Positions 33,910 to 43,985 are shown, numbered from the stretch's first letter. The stretch is 64,000 bases of DNA from Streptomyces pseudovenezuelae (GCF_029892565.1 NZ_JARXVH010000007.1:186001-250000), one strand, 5' to 3'. The notes: generated from the sequence alone by a model not told the origin. A program made the numbers and translations.

Positions 33910-35811
33910 TCAGCCCTTCGCGATCACGAGACGGTCCTTGGCGCCCTCGAACACCGCGGTGCCCTTCTTCTCGCTGGGCGTGCCCTTGGGCATGTCCACC
34001 CGCAGCTCGTACATGCGGTCGTCTGCGGTCGCGATGATCAGCTGGATCACCCGGGTCGGGGACTCGTCCTTGTTGTAGGTGATGTCGGAGAGAACCGCGT
34101 CCAAGCCCTGATAGACGGTACGGGTCCCCCCGCCGCTCGCGTCGTGCGCGTAGCCGTTCCAGATGTTGTACACCTTCTGCGCGCGGTCCAGTACGGTGCC
34201 GGGCGCCGTGTCCCACAGGGTGAGGCGGACCTGGACGAGCCCGATGTCGTAGACGACGAGCCGGGGTTGGTCGGCGGCACTGCCCTCGCGGGCGGCCTCC
34301 TTGTACTCGGCGGGGAGGGAGAGAACGGCGTCCATGTCCTGCTCGCGGTGGGCGGTCCAGGAGGTGCCGGGGAGGGTGGGGCTGGCGGCGGGCGCGGGGG
34401 CGGCGCTCCCGGAGGCAGCGGGGGCCGAGCTGTGGGCGACGGAGGACTCGAGGTCGGATCCGTCGTCGGACGCCGTGAAGTGGGGCACGGTGAGCACGGC
34501 GCCGCCCAGGACGAGGACGCCGGCGGTGGCGAGGAGGGCGGGGCGGAGGAGGAGCCGGCGCTTGGGGTGGGGGCGTGCGTCCGGGGTCGGGACGGTCTGG
34601 GTCGCCGGTTCGGAGGAGGCGCCCGGGGTCGGCCGGGGATCGTGACCTGCCGGTCGGGATTCGGGGGCGGCCGACCGGGGATCGGAGGTTGCCGGTCGGG
34701 GATCGGAGGTCGGCCCGGCTGTCGGGGGTGCCTCGGAGTCCGAGGGCGGTCCGGAGTCCGAGGGCGACTCGGTGATCGCGTCCGGTACGTCCTCCTCGGG
34801 TGTCCGTCCATGTCCGGGCGCGGCCGTCTCGTCGGTCACCGCCGCCGGCCTCGACGGCGCTCGTGACGCCGGCCCCACCCCCAGCCGTACCGTCCCCGCG
34901 TCGTCCGTGAACTCCCGCAGCAGCGACGGGTCCTGAATGGCCGTCATCTCCCCGGCGGAGCCGACCGGCACCGGCCAGCCCTCGGCCACCGCCTCCAGGA
35001 TCGCGCCCGCCTCCTCCGCGCCGGGCCGCTGTTCGGGGTCCTTCGCGAGCAGGCGGGTGATCAGCGCGCCGAGCGGGCCGGCCTGTTTCGGCTCGGGCGG
35101 GTCGGAGGCGATGACCGCGGCGAGGGTGGACTCCACCGTCGTACGCCGGAACGGGGACCAGCCCTCGACGGCCGCGAACAGCAGGACGCCCAGGGCCCAC
35201 AGGTCGGAGGACGGACCCGCGCCGCGGCCCGACATCCGCTCGGGCGCGACGAACTCCAGCGAACCGATGAACTCCCCGCTCATGGTGAGGGATTCCTCGC
35301 CCTGGACATGGGCGATGCCGAAGTCGGTGAGGACGACGCGGCCGTGCGTGCCGAGGAGCACGTTGGCGGGCTTGACGTCCCGGTGGACGATGCCGACGGC
35401 GTGCGCGGCGTGCAGGGCGCCGAGGACGGCGCGGCCGATACGGGCGGCTTCGGGGGCCTCGACCGGGCCGCGCTGGAGGAGTTCGTGGAGGGACTCGCCG
35501 CGGATCAACTCCATGACGATCCAGGGGAGTCCGTCCTCCTCCACGACGACGTCATGGATGGAGACGGCGGCCGGATGCTCGACCCGGGCGGCGGCGCGTG
35601 CTTCGCGGTAGAGGCGGTGCGCGGCCCGTTGCCGGTGCTCGTCCTCCGGATCACCGGGCAGCCGGGGCTGCTTGACGGCGACGTCCCGGCCCACGAGTTC
35701 GTCGTACGCACGCCAGACAGTGCCCATCCCGCCGGAGCCGATGCGCTCGGTCAGCCGGTAGCGCCCACCCAGCAGCCGTCCCTCGCGCGTCCGTTCGCCG
35801 CCTGCACTCAT
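33910..35811 (-). CDS. Membrane-anchored Ser/Thr protein kinase 1 of the cluster
   Basis: The 633-residue eukaryotic-type kinase has a catalytic domain at about 18-275: glycine loop GSGGMG (25-30), lysine K47 (VAVK), HRD at 143-145 and DFG at 163-165. A disordered Pro/Ser-rich linker, one membrane helix (about 417-437) and a C-terminal extracytoplasmic domain of about 195 residues follow. All catalytic residues are present, so it is likely active. The outside domain contains WTAHREQDMDAVLSLPAEY, resembling the sensor domains of the other kinases here. The cluster resembles the S. coelicolor kinase group linked to spore-wall synthesis, which is recalled, not shown here. Confidence 0.92.
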   Translation of the reverse strand: MSAGGERTREGRLLGGRYRLTERIGSGGMGTVWRAYDELVGRDVAVKQPRLPGDPEDEHRQRAAHRLYREARAAARVEHPAAVSIHDVVVEEDGLPWIVMELIRGESLHELLQRGPVEAPEAARIGRAVLGALHAAHAVGIVHRDVKPANVLLGTHGRVVLTDFGIAHVQGEESLTMSGEFIGSLEFVAPERMSGRGAGPSSDLWALGVLLFAAVEGWSPFRRTTVESTLAAVIASDPPEPKQAGPLGALITRLLAKDPEQRPGAEEAGAILEAVAEGWPVPVGSAGEMTAIQDPSLLREFTDDAGTVRLGVGPASRAPSRPAAVTDETAAPGHGRTPEEDVPDAITESPSDSGPPSDSEAPPTAGPTSDPRPATSDPRSAAPESRPAGHDPRPTPGASSEPATQTVPTPDARPHPKRRLLLRPALLATAGVLVLGGAVLTVPHFTASDDGSDLESSVAHSSAPAASGSAAPAPAASPTLPGTSWTAHREQDMDAVLSLPAEYKEAAREGSAADQPRLVVYDIGLVQVRLTLWDTAPGTVLDRAQKVYNIWNGYAHDASGGGTRTVYQGLDAVLSDITYNKDESPTRVIQLIIATADDRMYELRVDMPKGTPSEKKGTAVFEGAKDRLVIAKG

Positions 35812-35869
35812 GCCCCATCAGTACCCTGCGGGGCGCCCGGTTGTCGACGCGGGCCGGACGTGACGACCA

Positions 35870-36811
35870 CTACGGCGTCCAGCGGGCGAACGTGAGCGCG
35901 CCGGCCCGTCGCCGCACCTCCGCCACGCCCGAGCCGCCGAGGTGCGCGGGGATCACCAACTCGCCCTGGTCAGCAGCCCGTTCCAGCACCCGTCGGCGAC
36001 TCGTGGCCGCCCGCGCGAGGTCCAGATCGAAGCGGCTGTTGCACTCGGGGTGCGGGATCTGGACCGGGCTGTGCAGCAAGTCGCCCACGAGAACCGCCCG
36101 TTGGCCGCGCGAGGCGACGCGCAGGACCGCCGAGCCCGGGGTGTGGCCGGAAGCCGACTCCAGGGTGAGCTGGTCGTCGATGCAGTACTCGCCGTCCCAC
36201 AGCACGGCCTGCCCGGACTTGTGCACGGGCGCGACGCTGTCCTCGTAGATCAGACGGTCGTCGGGGCGCAGGCCGCCGCCGTATCCGCCGTCGGGACCGA
36301 AGTGGTGGTCGTCGGCGGCGGGGAGAAGATAGGTCGCGTCGGGGAAGGTGGGCACCCAATTCCCTTCCTGGTCATGGGTGTTCCAGCCGACGTGATCCCC
36401 GTGGATGTGAGTGTTCACGACGAGGTCGACATCCTCGGGCCGCACGCCGGCCCGCGCCAGCAGTCCCGGAAGGTCGCCGCCCTGTCGCTGGTGGAACAGC
36501 GGATTGCCGGGGCGTTCCCGCCCGTTGCCCACCCCGGTGTCCACGACCACGGTCCGCCCGCCGCTGCGCAGCACCCACGTCTGGATCGCGACCACGGCCC
36601 GGTCGCTCTCGGGCTCCCAGTGGTCCGGAACGAGCACCTCCCGGTGGGCCTGCCACATCTCGGGGCTCGCGTCGGGCAGGAAATCCCGGGTCCCGGCGTA
36701 GGGCGCCTGCCACTCGACGACCCGGGTGAGCTCTACGTCTCCGATCAGGAAACCCTGTGCGTTGCTCTGTGCATTGCTCTGCACGTTGCTTTCTGCGTTG
36801 TCATCAGCCAT
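35870..36811 (-). CDS. Metallo-beta-lactamase-fold hydrolase
   Basis: The 313-residue protein shows the MBL zinc motif THIHGDHVG (HxHxDH), the later histidine in ASGHTPGSAV, an aspartate in LVGDLLHSP, and PAHLGG near the end. The arrangement fits the quorum-quenching lactonase/glyoxalase II-like branch (MBL fold with extended N-terminus), but the substrate is not evident. ATG 36811 is chosen; 36847 is also in frame but crosses the promoter of the divergent AraC gene. It lies between kinases 1 and 2 and may be unrelated to them. Confidence 0.83.
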   Translation of the reverse strand: MADDNAESNVQSNAQSNAQGFLIGDVELTRVVEWQAPYAGTRDFLPDASPEMWQAHREVLVPDHWEPESDRAVVAIQTWVLRSGGRTVVVDTGVGNGRERPGNPLFHQRQGGDLPGLLARAGVRPEDVDLVVNTHIHGDHVGWNTHDQEGNWVPTFPDATYLLPAADDHHFGPDGGYGGGLRPDDRLIYEDSVAPVHKSGQAVLWDGEYCIDDQLTLESASGHTPGSAVLRVASRGQRAVLVGDLLHSPVQIPHPECNSRFDLDLARAATSRRRVLERAADQGELVIPAHLGGSGVAEVRRRAGALTFARWTP

Positions 36812-36915
36812 GCCGTCGACGCTACGGGGAATGAATGAGCATCCCAATGCCTGAACTGCTCGTCCGAATACGCCAACGCCTCAAGAGCGATCCGCTGCCG
36901 CGTAACCTGGGGACC

Positions 36916-37857
36916 ATGGACGTGGTGAGCGACGCGATCTCCGCCGTGCGTATCGGGCAGCCCTCCTCCAATCGGCTCCAGGTGGAGGGCAGTTGGAGCA
37001 CGCGGCTCGCGCCGTACGGGGGTGCGGGGTTCCATGTCGTGCTCGCGGGCGGTTGCTGGCTGGTGCCGGACGGGGGCGGTGCGGCGGTGACGCTGGGCGC
37101 CGGGGATGTCGTACTGCTGCCGCACGGGACGGGGCATGTGCTGGCGGACGCTCCCGGGGATACGGCGCGGGCGGTGCCGTTCGAGGAGATGCGGCGGCCT
37201 GCCGGAGGTGGGGTCGGGAGTGAGGTCGGGGGCGGGCGTGGAGTGGAGCTGCTGTGCGGGAAGTACCGCCTGGACCGCAGCCGGGTGCATCCGCTGATGG
37301 CCGAGCTGCCGGAGGTCGTCCACCTGCCCAACCGGGTCGGCGCCCACCCCGAACTCCGCGCCGCCGTCGACCTGTTGGCCCGCGAACTCGACGAGCGCCG
37401 GCCGGGTTCCTGTCTGGCCCTGCCGAGCCTGCTCGACCTGCTGCTGATCTACATGGTCCGGGCGTGGATGTCGGACGCGGCGACGGGGGTGGAGGCGGGC
37501 GGGGCGACGGGTGTGTGGCCGGCGGTTCTGAGCGACCCGGTGACCACGGTCGCGCTGCGCGCCCTGCACTCCGACCCGGCGGCGCCCTGGACCAACGACC
37601 GCCTTGCCGCCGAGGCGGGCGTCTCCCGGGCGACGCTGGCCCGGCGGTTCACGGCGCTGGTGGGACGGCCGCCGATGGCGTACCTGACGTGGTGGCGACT
37701 GACCCGCACGGCGGCGCTGCTGCGGGACACCGACGTCCCGTTGGCGTCCGTCGCCCGCGAGACCGGGTACAGCACGCCGTACGCCCTCTCGCACGCGTTC
37801 AGCCGGGAGTTCGGGGTGACGCCGGGGAGGTATCGGGCGGGGGTGCGGGGCGGGTGA
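36916..37857 (+). CDS. AraC-family transcriptional regulator (cupin type)
   Basis: The 313-residue regulator has an N-terminal cupin sensor (about 1-170; LAPYGGAGFHVVLAGGCWLV, LGAGDVVLLPHGTGH). The C-terminal AraC double helix-turn-helix (about 215-310) has DRLAAEAGVSRATLARRFTA and the second helix set VARETGYSTPYALSHAFSRE. The start ATG 36916 is preferred: the -10-like TAACCT ends seven bases before it, suggesting a leaderless message. The upstream 36835 start is in frame. It is divergent from the MBL-fold gene and probably controls it. Confidence 0.88.
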   Translation: MDVVSDAISAVRIGQPSSNRLQVEGSWSTRLAPYGGAGFHVVLAGGCWLVPDGGGAAVTLGAGDVVLLPHGTGHVLADAPGDTARAVPFEEMRRPAGGGVGSEVGGGRGVELLCGKYRLDRSRVHPLMAELPEVVHLPNRVGAHPELRAAVDLLARELDERRPGSCLALPSLLDLLLIYMVRAWMSDAATGVEAGGATGVWPAVLSDPVTTVALRALHSDPAAPWTNDRLAAEAGVSRATLARRFTALVGRPPMAYLTWWRLTRTAALLRDTDVPLASVARETGYSTPYALSHAFSREFGVTPGRYRAGVRGG

Positions 37858-37881
37858 GGGTGCGAGGCGGGTGAGGGCGCG

Positions 37882-39531
37882 TCAGAGCTTGTCGACGTCC
37901 AGGTTCGTGATCGCGGCCTGCGCCACCTCGCGGCCGCGGTCGGTGAAGTCGCCCTTGCCCGGGTAGCTGACGGTGAGCCGGTACAGGTCGCCGGCCGAGG
38001 TCTTGTAGTAGAAGACCCGCACCTCGCGAGGGAGCGGGTCCTGGCTGTCGTCGGTCTGGTAGACCACCGTGTTCTCGCCGGCCTGCTTGCCCTTGTACGT
38101 CGTCGGCTTCGGGTCCGTCTTCGGGTTGGCGGGCATGTTGAGGTCGTACTCGCCGCTCTCCCTGAACTTGTCGTTGTCGGCGTACATTTGCGCGGCCGAG
38201 GAGCCCTTGATGTCGCCGGAGGTGTCCTCGGACTTCTTCTCCAGGCCCAGGGTGATCCGGATCGCGCCGCTCGGGTCGCTGTACCTGACCCAGTGGGTCT
38301 CGTCGCTCTTCCGGTCGGGCACCTCCGGGCGGTAGCTGGCCGGCGTGGCCAGTGTCGCGGCGACATCCCGCACGTGGTGCGTCTTCCACCCGTCCGGCAA
38401 GCCTCCCGACCCCCCGAACGGATCCGCGACCACCACGAACGCCGACGCCCCCGCCAACACCGCGGCCACGACGACCCCCGCGCCGAACGCCAGCCACGTC
38501 CTACGACCGCCCCCGCCACCCGGCGCAACGACCTGAACCGCCTGCGTGGGCACCGGCGTCGGCGGGTTCGCCGTCTCCTCCAGCAGCGCCCTGACCTGGG
38601 CCGCGTTCGGTCTGTGCGCCGGGTCCTTGTGGAGCAGGCCGGTGATCACGCTGGCCAGTGGCCCCGACGCCGAAGTCGGCGGTGCGGGCGTGCCGTTGAG
38701 GACCGACTGGAGCGTGGCCGGGGTGTTGCTGCGACGGAACGGCGAGACGCCCTCCGTGGCCGCGTAGAGGACGACACCGAGGGACCAGAGGTCGGAGGAG
38801 GGGCCGGGGCGCTGGCCCAACACCCGCTCGGGGGCGATGTATTCGGGCGAGCCGACGAAGCCGCCGGTGTCCGTCAGGTTCGTCTCGCCCTCGATCTGGG
38901 CGATGCCGAAGTCGGTGAGGACGACCCTGCCGTGCCGGCCCAGCAACACGTTGTCCGGTTTCACGTCGCGGTGCAGGATGCCCGCCGCGTGCGCGGCCTC
39001 CAGCGCGCCGAGCACCTCCAGGCCGACCCTGGCTGCTTCGCGCGCGTCCAGCGTGCCCTCCTGCAGGGCGTCGCCGAGCGAACGGCCGTGCACCAGCTCC
39101 ATGACGATCCACGGCTGACCGTCCACTACGGCCACGTCATGGACGTTCACGACAGCCGGATGGTCGAGGCGTGCCGCGGCGCGGGCCTCGCGGCGCATCC
39201 GCTCGAAGGCGTTGGCGCGTTCGCGTTCGGGAAGCGTGTCCGGGACGCGGGGTTCCTTGACGGCGACCTCACGGTCCACCGTCTCGTCCTTGGCCCGCCA
39301 CACCGTCCCCATGCCACCGTGCCCCAGCTTGGACAGAAGCCGGTAGCGACTGGCGATGAGGCGGCCGGTGCCGGGCTCCTGCGGCGGCACGGCCTGCTGG
39401 GGCGGCGCGACCTGGTCGGACGGCACGACCTGCGTATGCACGGCGACCGGATTCGGCGGTTGCAGAACAAAACTCGTCGTCTCGTCGGACTCGTGCCCGG
39501 ATCCCCCGTTGCTGCTCATGCCACCATCCAT
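37882..39531 (-). CDS. Membrane-anchored Ser/Thr protein kinase 2 of the cluster
   Basis: The 549-residue kinase has a Gln/Pro-rich N-terminus (1-58) and a kinase domain of about 60-320: GHGGMG 70-75, K92, HRD 187-189, DFG 207-209. A short linker, one membrane helix (about 344-367) and an extracytoplasmic domain of about 180 residues follow. That domain opens GWKTHHVRDVAATLATPASY. The catalytic set is complete. ATG 39531 is taken, though ATG 39519 is possible. It shares direction and layout with the kinases on either side. Confidence 0.92.
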   Translation of the reverse strand: MDGGMSSNGGSGHESDETTSFVLQPPNPVAVHTQVVPSDQVAPPQQAVPPQEPGTGRLIASRYRLLSKLGHGGMGTVWRAKDETVDREVAVKEPRVPDTLPERERANAFERMRREARAAARLDHPAVVNVHDVAVVDGQPWIVMELVHGRSLGDALQEGTLDAREAARVGLEVLGALEAAHAAGILHRDVKPDNVLLGRHGRVVLTDFGIAQIEGETNLTDTGGFVGSPEYIAPERVLGQRPGPSSDLWSLGVVLYAATEGVSPFRRSNTPATLQSVLNGTPAPPTSASGPLASVITGLLHKDPAHRPNAAQVRALLEETANPPTPVPTQAVQVVAPGGGGGRRTWLAFGAGVVVAAVLAGASAFVVVADPFGGSGGLPDGWKTHHVRDVAATLATPASYRPEVPDRKSDETHWVRYSDPSGAIRITLGLEKKSEDTSGDIKGSSAAQMYADNDKFRESGEYDLNMPANPKTDPKPTTYKGKQAGENTVVYQTDDSQDPLPREVRVFYYKTSAGDLYRLTVSYPGKGDFTDRGREVAQAAITNLDVDKL

Positions 39532-39610
39532 ATCGCGCCATGCGGCCCCGCATCCACACAGAACGCACAGCGGTCACAGACCCGTGACTCAGCTCGCCGC
39601 TTATTTCCCG

Positions 39611-41299
39611 TTATGAGCGGACGAACGTGTCCACCGCGACATCGAAGTACTCCTTCGCCTCCCGCACCTTCCCGACCGGCGCCGACACCCACACGTCGTA
39701 CAGCCGGCCGCCCTCCTCCCAGCACAGGTCGTAGGTGTGCCGGGGACCTTCGGCCGTGCTGAAGCCGTTCCAGGTGAACTCCCAGAGGGCGGCGGGGAGT
39801 TCGTGGTGCGTGGTCTCGGTGACCCGGCCGTCGTGGTAACCGGGGTTGGTGTCCGGGCCCTTGGCCGCCGCGCGCCGCATCACCGCGAGCGGGCCGCCCG
39901 TCTGGGGATCGGTGACCTTGATGCCGAGGCGGAAGGTCTGCCCCGGCGACATGTAGAAGACGCGCTCGCCCTGGAGCGTGCGGGTGAAGCCCTCCGGGAC
40001 GGCGAGCGAGAAGCCGGCGGGGTCGTCGGCGACGCGGTAGCCGGAGGGCGCGGAGGCGTGGGTTCCGCCGGTCGGCGCGGGGGAGGAAGGGCGGGACGCG
40101 CTCGGTGTCGCCGTACCGGCGGTCGGCGTACCGCTCACCGGCGTACTCGGCGCGGACGTAAGCGAAGTAGGCGAACCAGGAGCCGACGTCGCGCTCACCG
40201 ACACCCCGGGCCCCGAACTCTTCGGCACCCCGCCTCCGCCCCCTCCCCCGTCCCCGTTCATGAGCAGCGCCGCCGCCGACACCCCCGCCCCAGCCATCGC
40301 GGCGACGAGCAGCCCGGCCACCAGCACGCCCCGGGTGGAGCGCCGGGTCTCGACCGTCGGAGAGGGCGGTGTGGGCGTCGTCGTCGGGGCGGGCGTCGGT
40401 CCGGGCACATCCTGCCGGGTAGGCGTGTAGTCGGGCGGGAGTTGGGGCGTACGGCCGGTTTCCAGATAGACCCGGAGCATCCGCTCGGCCCGCGCCGCGT
40501 CCAGCCGCCGGTCCGGGTCCCGCTCCAACAGGCCCCGTACGACGGGCAGTAGGGGCGCTGCCTGGGCAGGTGGGCGGATCTCGTCGAAGACGACGGCGTG
40601 CAGGATGCCGCCCAACGAGTCGCGCCGGAACGGGGATTCACCGCTGAGGATCGTGCACAGCAGCCCGCCCAGCGACCACAGGTCGGACTCCGGGCCGGTC
40701 CGCGCCCCCGACATCCGCTCCGGCGCCGTGTACTCGGGCGAGCCGACGAAGGCCCCGGTCTCGGTGAGCGTCGTGGCGCCCGCGACCTGCGCGATACCGA
40801 AGTCGGTGAGGACGACCCGGTCTCCCTCGGACCCCAACAGGACGTTGGCGGGCTTGATGTCGCGGTGCAGGACGCCGGCCGCGTGCGCCGTGGCCAGCGC
40901 GCTCAGCAGGGCGATGCCGATCCGCGCGGCCTCGGGGGCGTCGACCGGGCCGCGCCTGGAGATCCGGTCGGCGAGGGAGCCGCCGTCGATCAACTCCATG
41001 ACGAGATAGGGGCGTTCGTCCTGCTCGACGACGTCGTGGACGACGATGATGTGCGGGTGCCGGAGTTGGGCCACGGCACGGGCCTCACGCAGGGTGCGGT
41101 CGCGCTGGCGCCGGGTCTCCTCCACGGAGAGCGTCTCGTCGAGGTCGAGCGGTATCTCCTTGACCGCCACCTGCCTGCCGAGCAGTTCGTCGGTCGCCCG
41201 CCAGACCACGCCCATGCCGCCGCGGCCGAGCCTCGACTCCAGCCGGTAACGGCCCGCGATGACGCGGACGCCTGCCCCCTCGGTCCCCATGCGCCCCAT
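39611..41299 (-). CDS. Membrane-anchored Ser/Thr protein kinase 3 of the cluster
   Basis: The 562-residue kinase has GRGGMG 25-30, K47, HRD 145-147 and DFG 166-168 in a domain of about 18-275. A Pro/Thr-rich segment, a membrane helix (about 323-346), a Ser/Pro/Thr stalk and an extracytoplasmic domain (about 425-562) follow. That domain has DDPAGFSLAVPEGFTRTL, which aligns with DDPWGFSLHLPKGWTRSV of kinase 4. The catalytic residues are intact. It overlaps no neighbour; the small SH3-like gene precedes it in reading direction, 120 bp away. Confidence 0.92.
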   Translation of the reverse strand: MGRMGTEGAGVRVIAGRYRLESRLGRGGMGVVWRATDELLGRQVAVKEIPLDLDETLSVEETRRQRDRTLREARAVAQLRHPHIIVVHDVVEQDERPYLVMELIDGGSLADRISRRGPVDAPEAARIGIALLSALATAHAAGVLHRDIKPANVLLGSEGDRVVLTDFGIAQVAGATTLTETGAFVGSPEYTAPERMSGARTGPESDLWSLGGLLCTILSGESPFRRDSLGGILHAVVFDEIRPPAQAAPLLPVVRGLLERDPDRRLDAARAERMLRVYLETGRTPQLPPDYTPTRQDVPGPTPAPTTTPTPPSPTVETRRSTRGVLVAGLLVAAMAGAGVSAAALLMNGDGGGGGGGVPKSSGPGVSVSATSAPGSPTSLTSAPSTPVSGTPTAGTATPSASRPSSPAPTGGTHASAPSGYRVADDPAGFSLAVPEGFTRTLQGERVFYMSPGQTFRLGIKVTDPQTGGPLAVMRRAAAKGPDTNPGYHDGRVTETTHHELPAALWEFTWNGFSTAEGPRHTYDLCWEEGGRLYDVWVSAPVGKVREAKEYFDVAVDTFVRS

Positions 41300-41419
41300 C
41301 CTGCCGCAGATGGCGTCGGTGCCCTCGAAATCCGGTCGCCGTCCGAGGCTTCTCCTCAGGTCGACAGAACGGCCCCGGGAGAGAACTCGTGTTCCCCCCC
41401 GGGGCCGGTCACCGCGTCG

Positions 41420-41776
41420 TCAGCAGTGCTTCAAGCTGCCGTGGTCCGAGAGGAGATCGCCGCGAACCCAGCCGTACTTGCCGGTGCTGTCGTCCCTCAG
41501 GTAGGTCCAGAAGTACGCCTCATCCAGATACAGGTAGCAGTGGTAGTCCAGCTTGTGGCCGCTGCTCGCCTTGCCGACGATGGAGCAGGAGGTGCTGGGG
41601 CCCGAACGGATGTTGCCCCCGCTTCCCGTGGCCTTCCAAGCACTGCCGTCCTTGTCCGAGTAGCCTTCCCCGCACCTGTCGGTCGCCGCCGCGTTGGCAG
41701 GCGTGACCAGCAACGCGGGTATCGCCGCGGTGGCCGCGACGATCGACAGCAGCCGAACAATGGTCTTCTTCTTCAA
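41420..41776 (-). CDS. Small secreted SH3-like protein
   Basis: The 118-residue precursor has a clear signal peptide (KKK followed by LLSIVAATAAIPALLV, cleavage after PANA). The mature domain of about 88 residues resembles bacterial SH3 (NIRSGPSTSCSIVGK, YGWVRGDLL) and has four cysteines that could form two disulfides. TTG 41776 is preceded by GGGGAG. Bacterial SH3 domains bind peptidoglycan or peptides; here the protein is embedded between membrane kinases, so it could present wall-derived ligands to them. That is speculative. Confidence 0.8.
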   Translation of the reverse strand: MKKKTIVRLLSIVAATAAIPALLVTPANAAATDRCGEGYSDKDGSAWKATGSGGNIRSGPSTSCSIVGKASSGHKLDYHCYLYLDEAYFWTYLRDDSTGKYGWVRGDLLSDHGSLKHC

Positions 41777-41866
41777 CCTTGACTCCCCGTAGTAACCGCT
41801 CAGATGGCCGATGGCATGCTCACATCACGCCTGCCCGGAAGGGTAACAGGGGACCAACTGCCGTTC

Positions 41867-43759
41867 CTACTGCGGCTGTTGCCAGCTCTGCAGAACCCAC
41901 TTGAACTGCTTGCTCGTCGTCGCCCAGTCCTTCTCCGGCGATGACATGTAGATCGCGTACTCGACGCCGTCCCGCGAGAAATACGTCTCCTCGACGGCGT
42001 GGCGCGGCCCGGCGACGTAGGGCGGGTCCTTGGCCAGCGCCGTCCAGGTGTACTCCCACAGCGAGCCCTTGCGGTCGCGGTAGGTGTTCTCCTCCATGGT
42101 CACCCGCTGGTAGTCGACCAGATCCTGGAGCTGCTGCTCCAGGTCCTCCTGGTGCGCCTTGGCGTCGGCGAAGTCCGATGACTTGTCGATGGCGATGCGG
42201 ACGAAGTGCTTGCCGCCGTCGGGCGAGTAGTCGACCTGCCGCAGATCGCCGTCGACCCCGAGGACCGACCGCGTCCACCCCTTGGGCAGATGAAGGCTGA
42301 AGCCCCACGGATCGTCGTACCGTTGCCACCCGGCCGGCACCGCCCCGTTGGCGTTCTCCGTGGACGTCGACGACGCCGACGGCTGCGGGCTCGACGACAC
42401 CGAGCCGGACCCGTCGCTCTGCCGCCCCTCGTCCCACTTCTGCAGCGCCACGACCGTCCCCCCGCCGACGAGCGCCGCGAGGGCGACGGCGAGCACGAAG
42501 GTCCGCAGCCGACGGCGCTTGGGCGCGGGGCCGTGGCCGGTGGGCGCTCCCGGTCCCGTCCCGTTCGGCCCGACCGCCGTCGGACCGGTCACCGGCGGGT
42601 ACGGGGTGGCCGAGCCGGAGGGATGGGCACTGCCCGACGCGGATGGGTACCCGGCCGCCGAGTCCGCCGGATACCCCGTACCCGGAGTACCCGAACCGGG
42701 CGGATACGAGCCACCGGAGCCGGAGGGATAGGAACCGCCCGAGCCTGTCGCGTAGGGCGGCATCGCGGAACCGGCCTGCGCGCCCGTCCCGCCGGGACCC
42801 GCCTGCGAGCCGGTTCCGCCCTGCCCCGTCTGTGAACCGGTCCTCGATCCCGCCTGCGAGCCGGCCGTACCGGCCTCCGGGTCGTGGCGGACGCCCCCGT
42901 GCTGCGTCGGCACGTACACCTGCGCCCCGTGCGGCCTGCGCCCCTCCGCCGCCTCGGCGAGCAGCTGCTCGGCCTCGGCGGTGTCCGGGCGCAGGGCCGG
43001 GTCCTTGTGCAGCAGGGCGGTGATGACGGGGGCGAGCGGGCCGGCGTGGCGCAGCTCGGCGGCCTCTTCCTCGACGACCGCCTGCATCGTGGACAGCGGC
43101 GAGGTGCGGCGGAACGGCGACCTGCCCTCCACCGCCGTGTACAGCGTGGCGCCCAGCGCCCACAGGTCGGAGGCGGGGCCCGGGTCGTGGCCACGGACGC
43201 GCTCGGGGGCGAGGTAGTCGACCGAGCCGACGACCTCTCCGGTGCGCGTGATCGTCGAATCGCCCTCGATCTGGGCGATGCCGAAGTCGGTGAGGAGCAC
43301 CCGCCCGTCGTGCCCGATGAGCACGTTGCCGGGCTTCACGTCGCGGTGCAGAACGCCGGCGGTGTGCGCGGCGCGCAGCGCCCGCAGCACCCACAGGCCG
43401 ATACGGGCGGCCTCGGCGGACTCGATCCGCCCGCGCTCCTTGACCGCGTCGGCCAGCGAGTAGCCCTCGACGAGCTCCATCACGATCCACGGCCGGCCGT
43501 CGTGTTCCAGCACGTCGTGCACGGTGACGACCGCGGAGTTGTTGATCCGCGCGGCGGCGCGCGCCTCGGCCCGGGTCCGCGCGAGCAACCGCTCCTGGTC
43601 GCCCTCGGACACATAGAGCGCGGCGGTCAACTCCTTGATCGCGACGGCCCGGTGCAGCACCTCGTCATGCGCGCGCCACACACGGCCCATGCCACCGCTG
43701 CCGATCGACTCGGCGAGCCGGTAACGTCCGGCGACAAGCTGGCCCTGCATCTGATTCAC
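41867..43759 (-). CDS. Membrane-anchored Ser/Thr protein kinase 4 of the cluster
   Basis: The 630-residue kinase has GSGGMG 20-25, K42, HRD 138-140 and DFG 158-160. A long Gly/Ser/Pro/Tyr-rich linker (about 290-415), a membrane helix (about 420-441) and an extracytoplasmic domain (about 485-630) with DDPWGFSLHLPKGWTRSV follow. The GTG start at 43759 is chosen (purine-rich sequence upstream); ATG 43750 is possible. The catalytic set is complete. It directly follows the pseudokinase in reading order, so the pair may work together. Confidence 0.9.
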   Translation of the reverse strand: MNQMQGQLVAGRYRLAESIGSGGMGRVWRAHDEVLHRAVAIKELTAALYVSEGDQERLLARTRAEARAAARINNSAVVTVHDVLEHDGRPWIVMELVEGYSLADAVKERGRIESAEAARIGLWVLRALRAAHTAGVLHRDVKPGNVLIGHDGRVLLTDFGIAQIEGDSTITRTGEVVGSVDYLAPERVRGHDPGPASDLWALGATLYTAVEGRSPFRRTSPLSTMQAVVEEEAAELRHAGPLAPVITALLHKDPALRPDTAEAEQLLAEAAEGRRPHGAQVYVPTQHGGVRHDPEAGTAGSQAGSRTGSQTGQGGTGSQAGPGGTGAQAGSAMPPYATGSGGSYPSGSGGSYPPGSGTPGTGYPADSAAGYPSASGSAHPSGSATPYPPVTGPTAVGPNGTGPGAPTGHGPAPKRRRLRTFVLAVALAALVGGGTVVALQKWDEGRQSDGSGSVSSSPQPSASSTSTENANGAVPAGWQRYDDPWGFSLHLPKGWTRSVLGVDGDLRQVDYSPDGGKHFVRIAIDKSSDFADAKAHQEDLEQQLQDLVDYQRVTMEENTYRDRKGSLWEYTWTALAKDPPYVAGPRHAVEETYFSRDGVEYAIYMSSPEKDWATTSKQFKWVLQSWQQPQ

Positions 43760-43985
43760 GTTGCCCCGCAATGGTCTTGACAGGCTCAGACTAAGGACCG
43801 GTCCGCATCCAGGGAACCAGGGGGGTCCCAAGGAAACCGCACTGTGACGGTTGTCGCTTCTTGCCCGGACAGTGAACCGATCGAGCCCTTCACGGACTGT
43901 CCATAAGTGGAGGTCAGGCTTTGAGGTGGCCGGGAGGTCGGGCCACCACCCGGATCGGAGGTCAGGCCGTCACCCGGTTCGGAGG

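Noticed and set aside
35870..37857. MBL-fold gene and AraC gene as part of the kinase system
   Set aside because: They are divergent to each other and lack kinase-related motifs; probably an independent pair inserted in the array.
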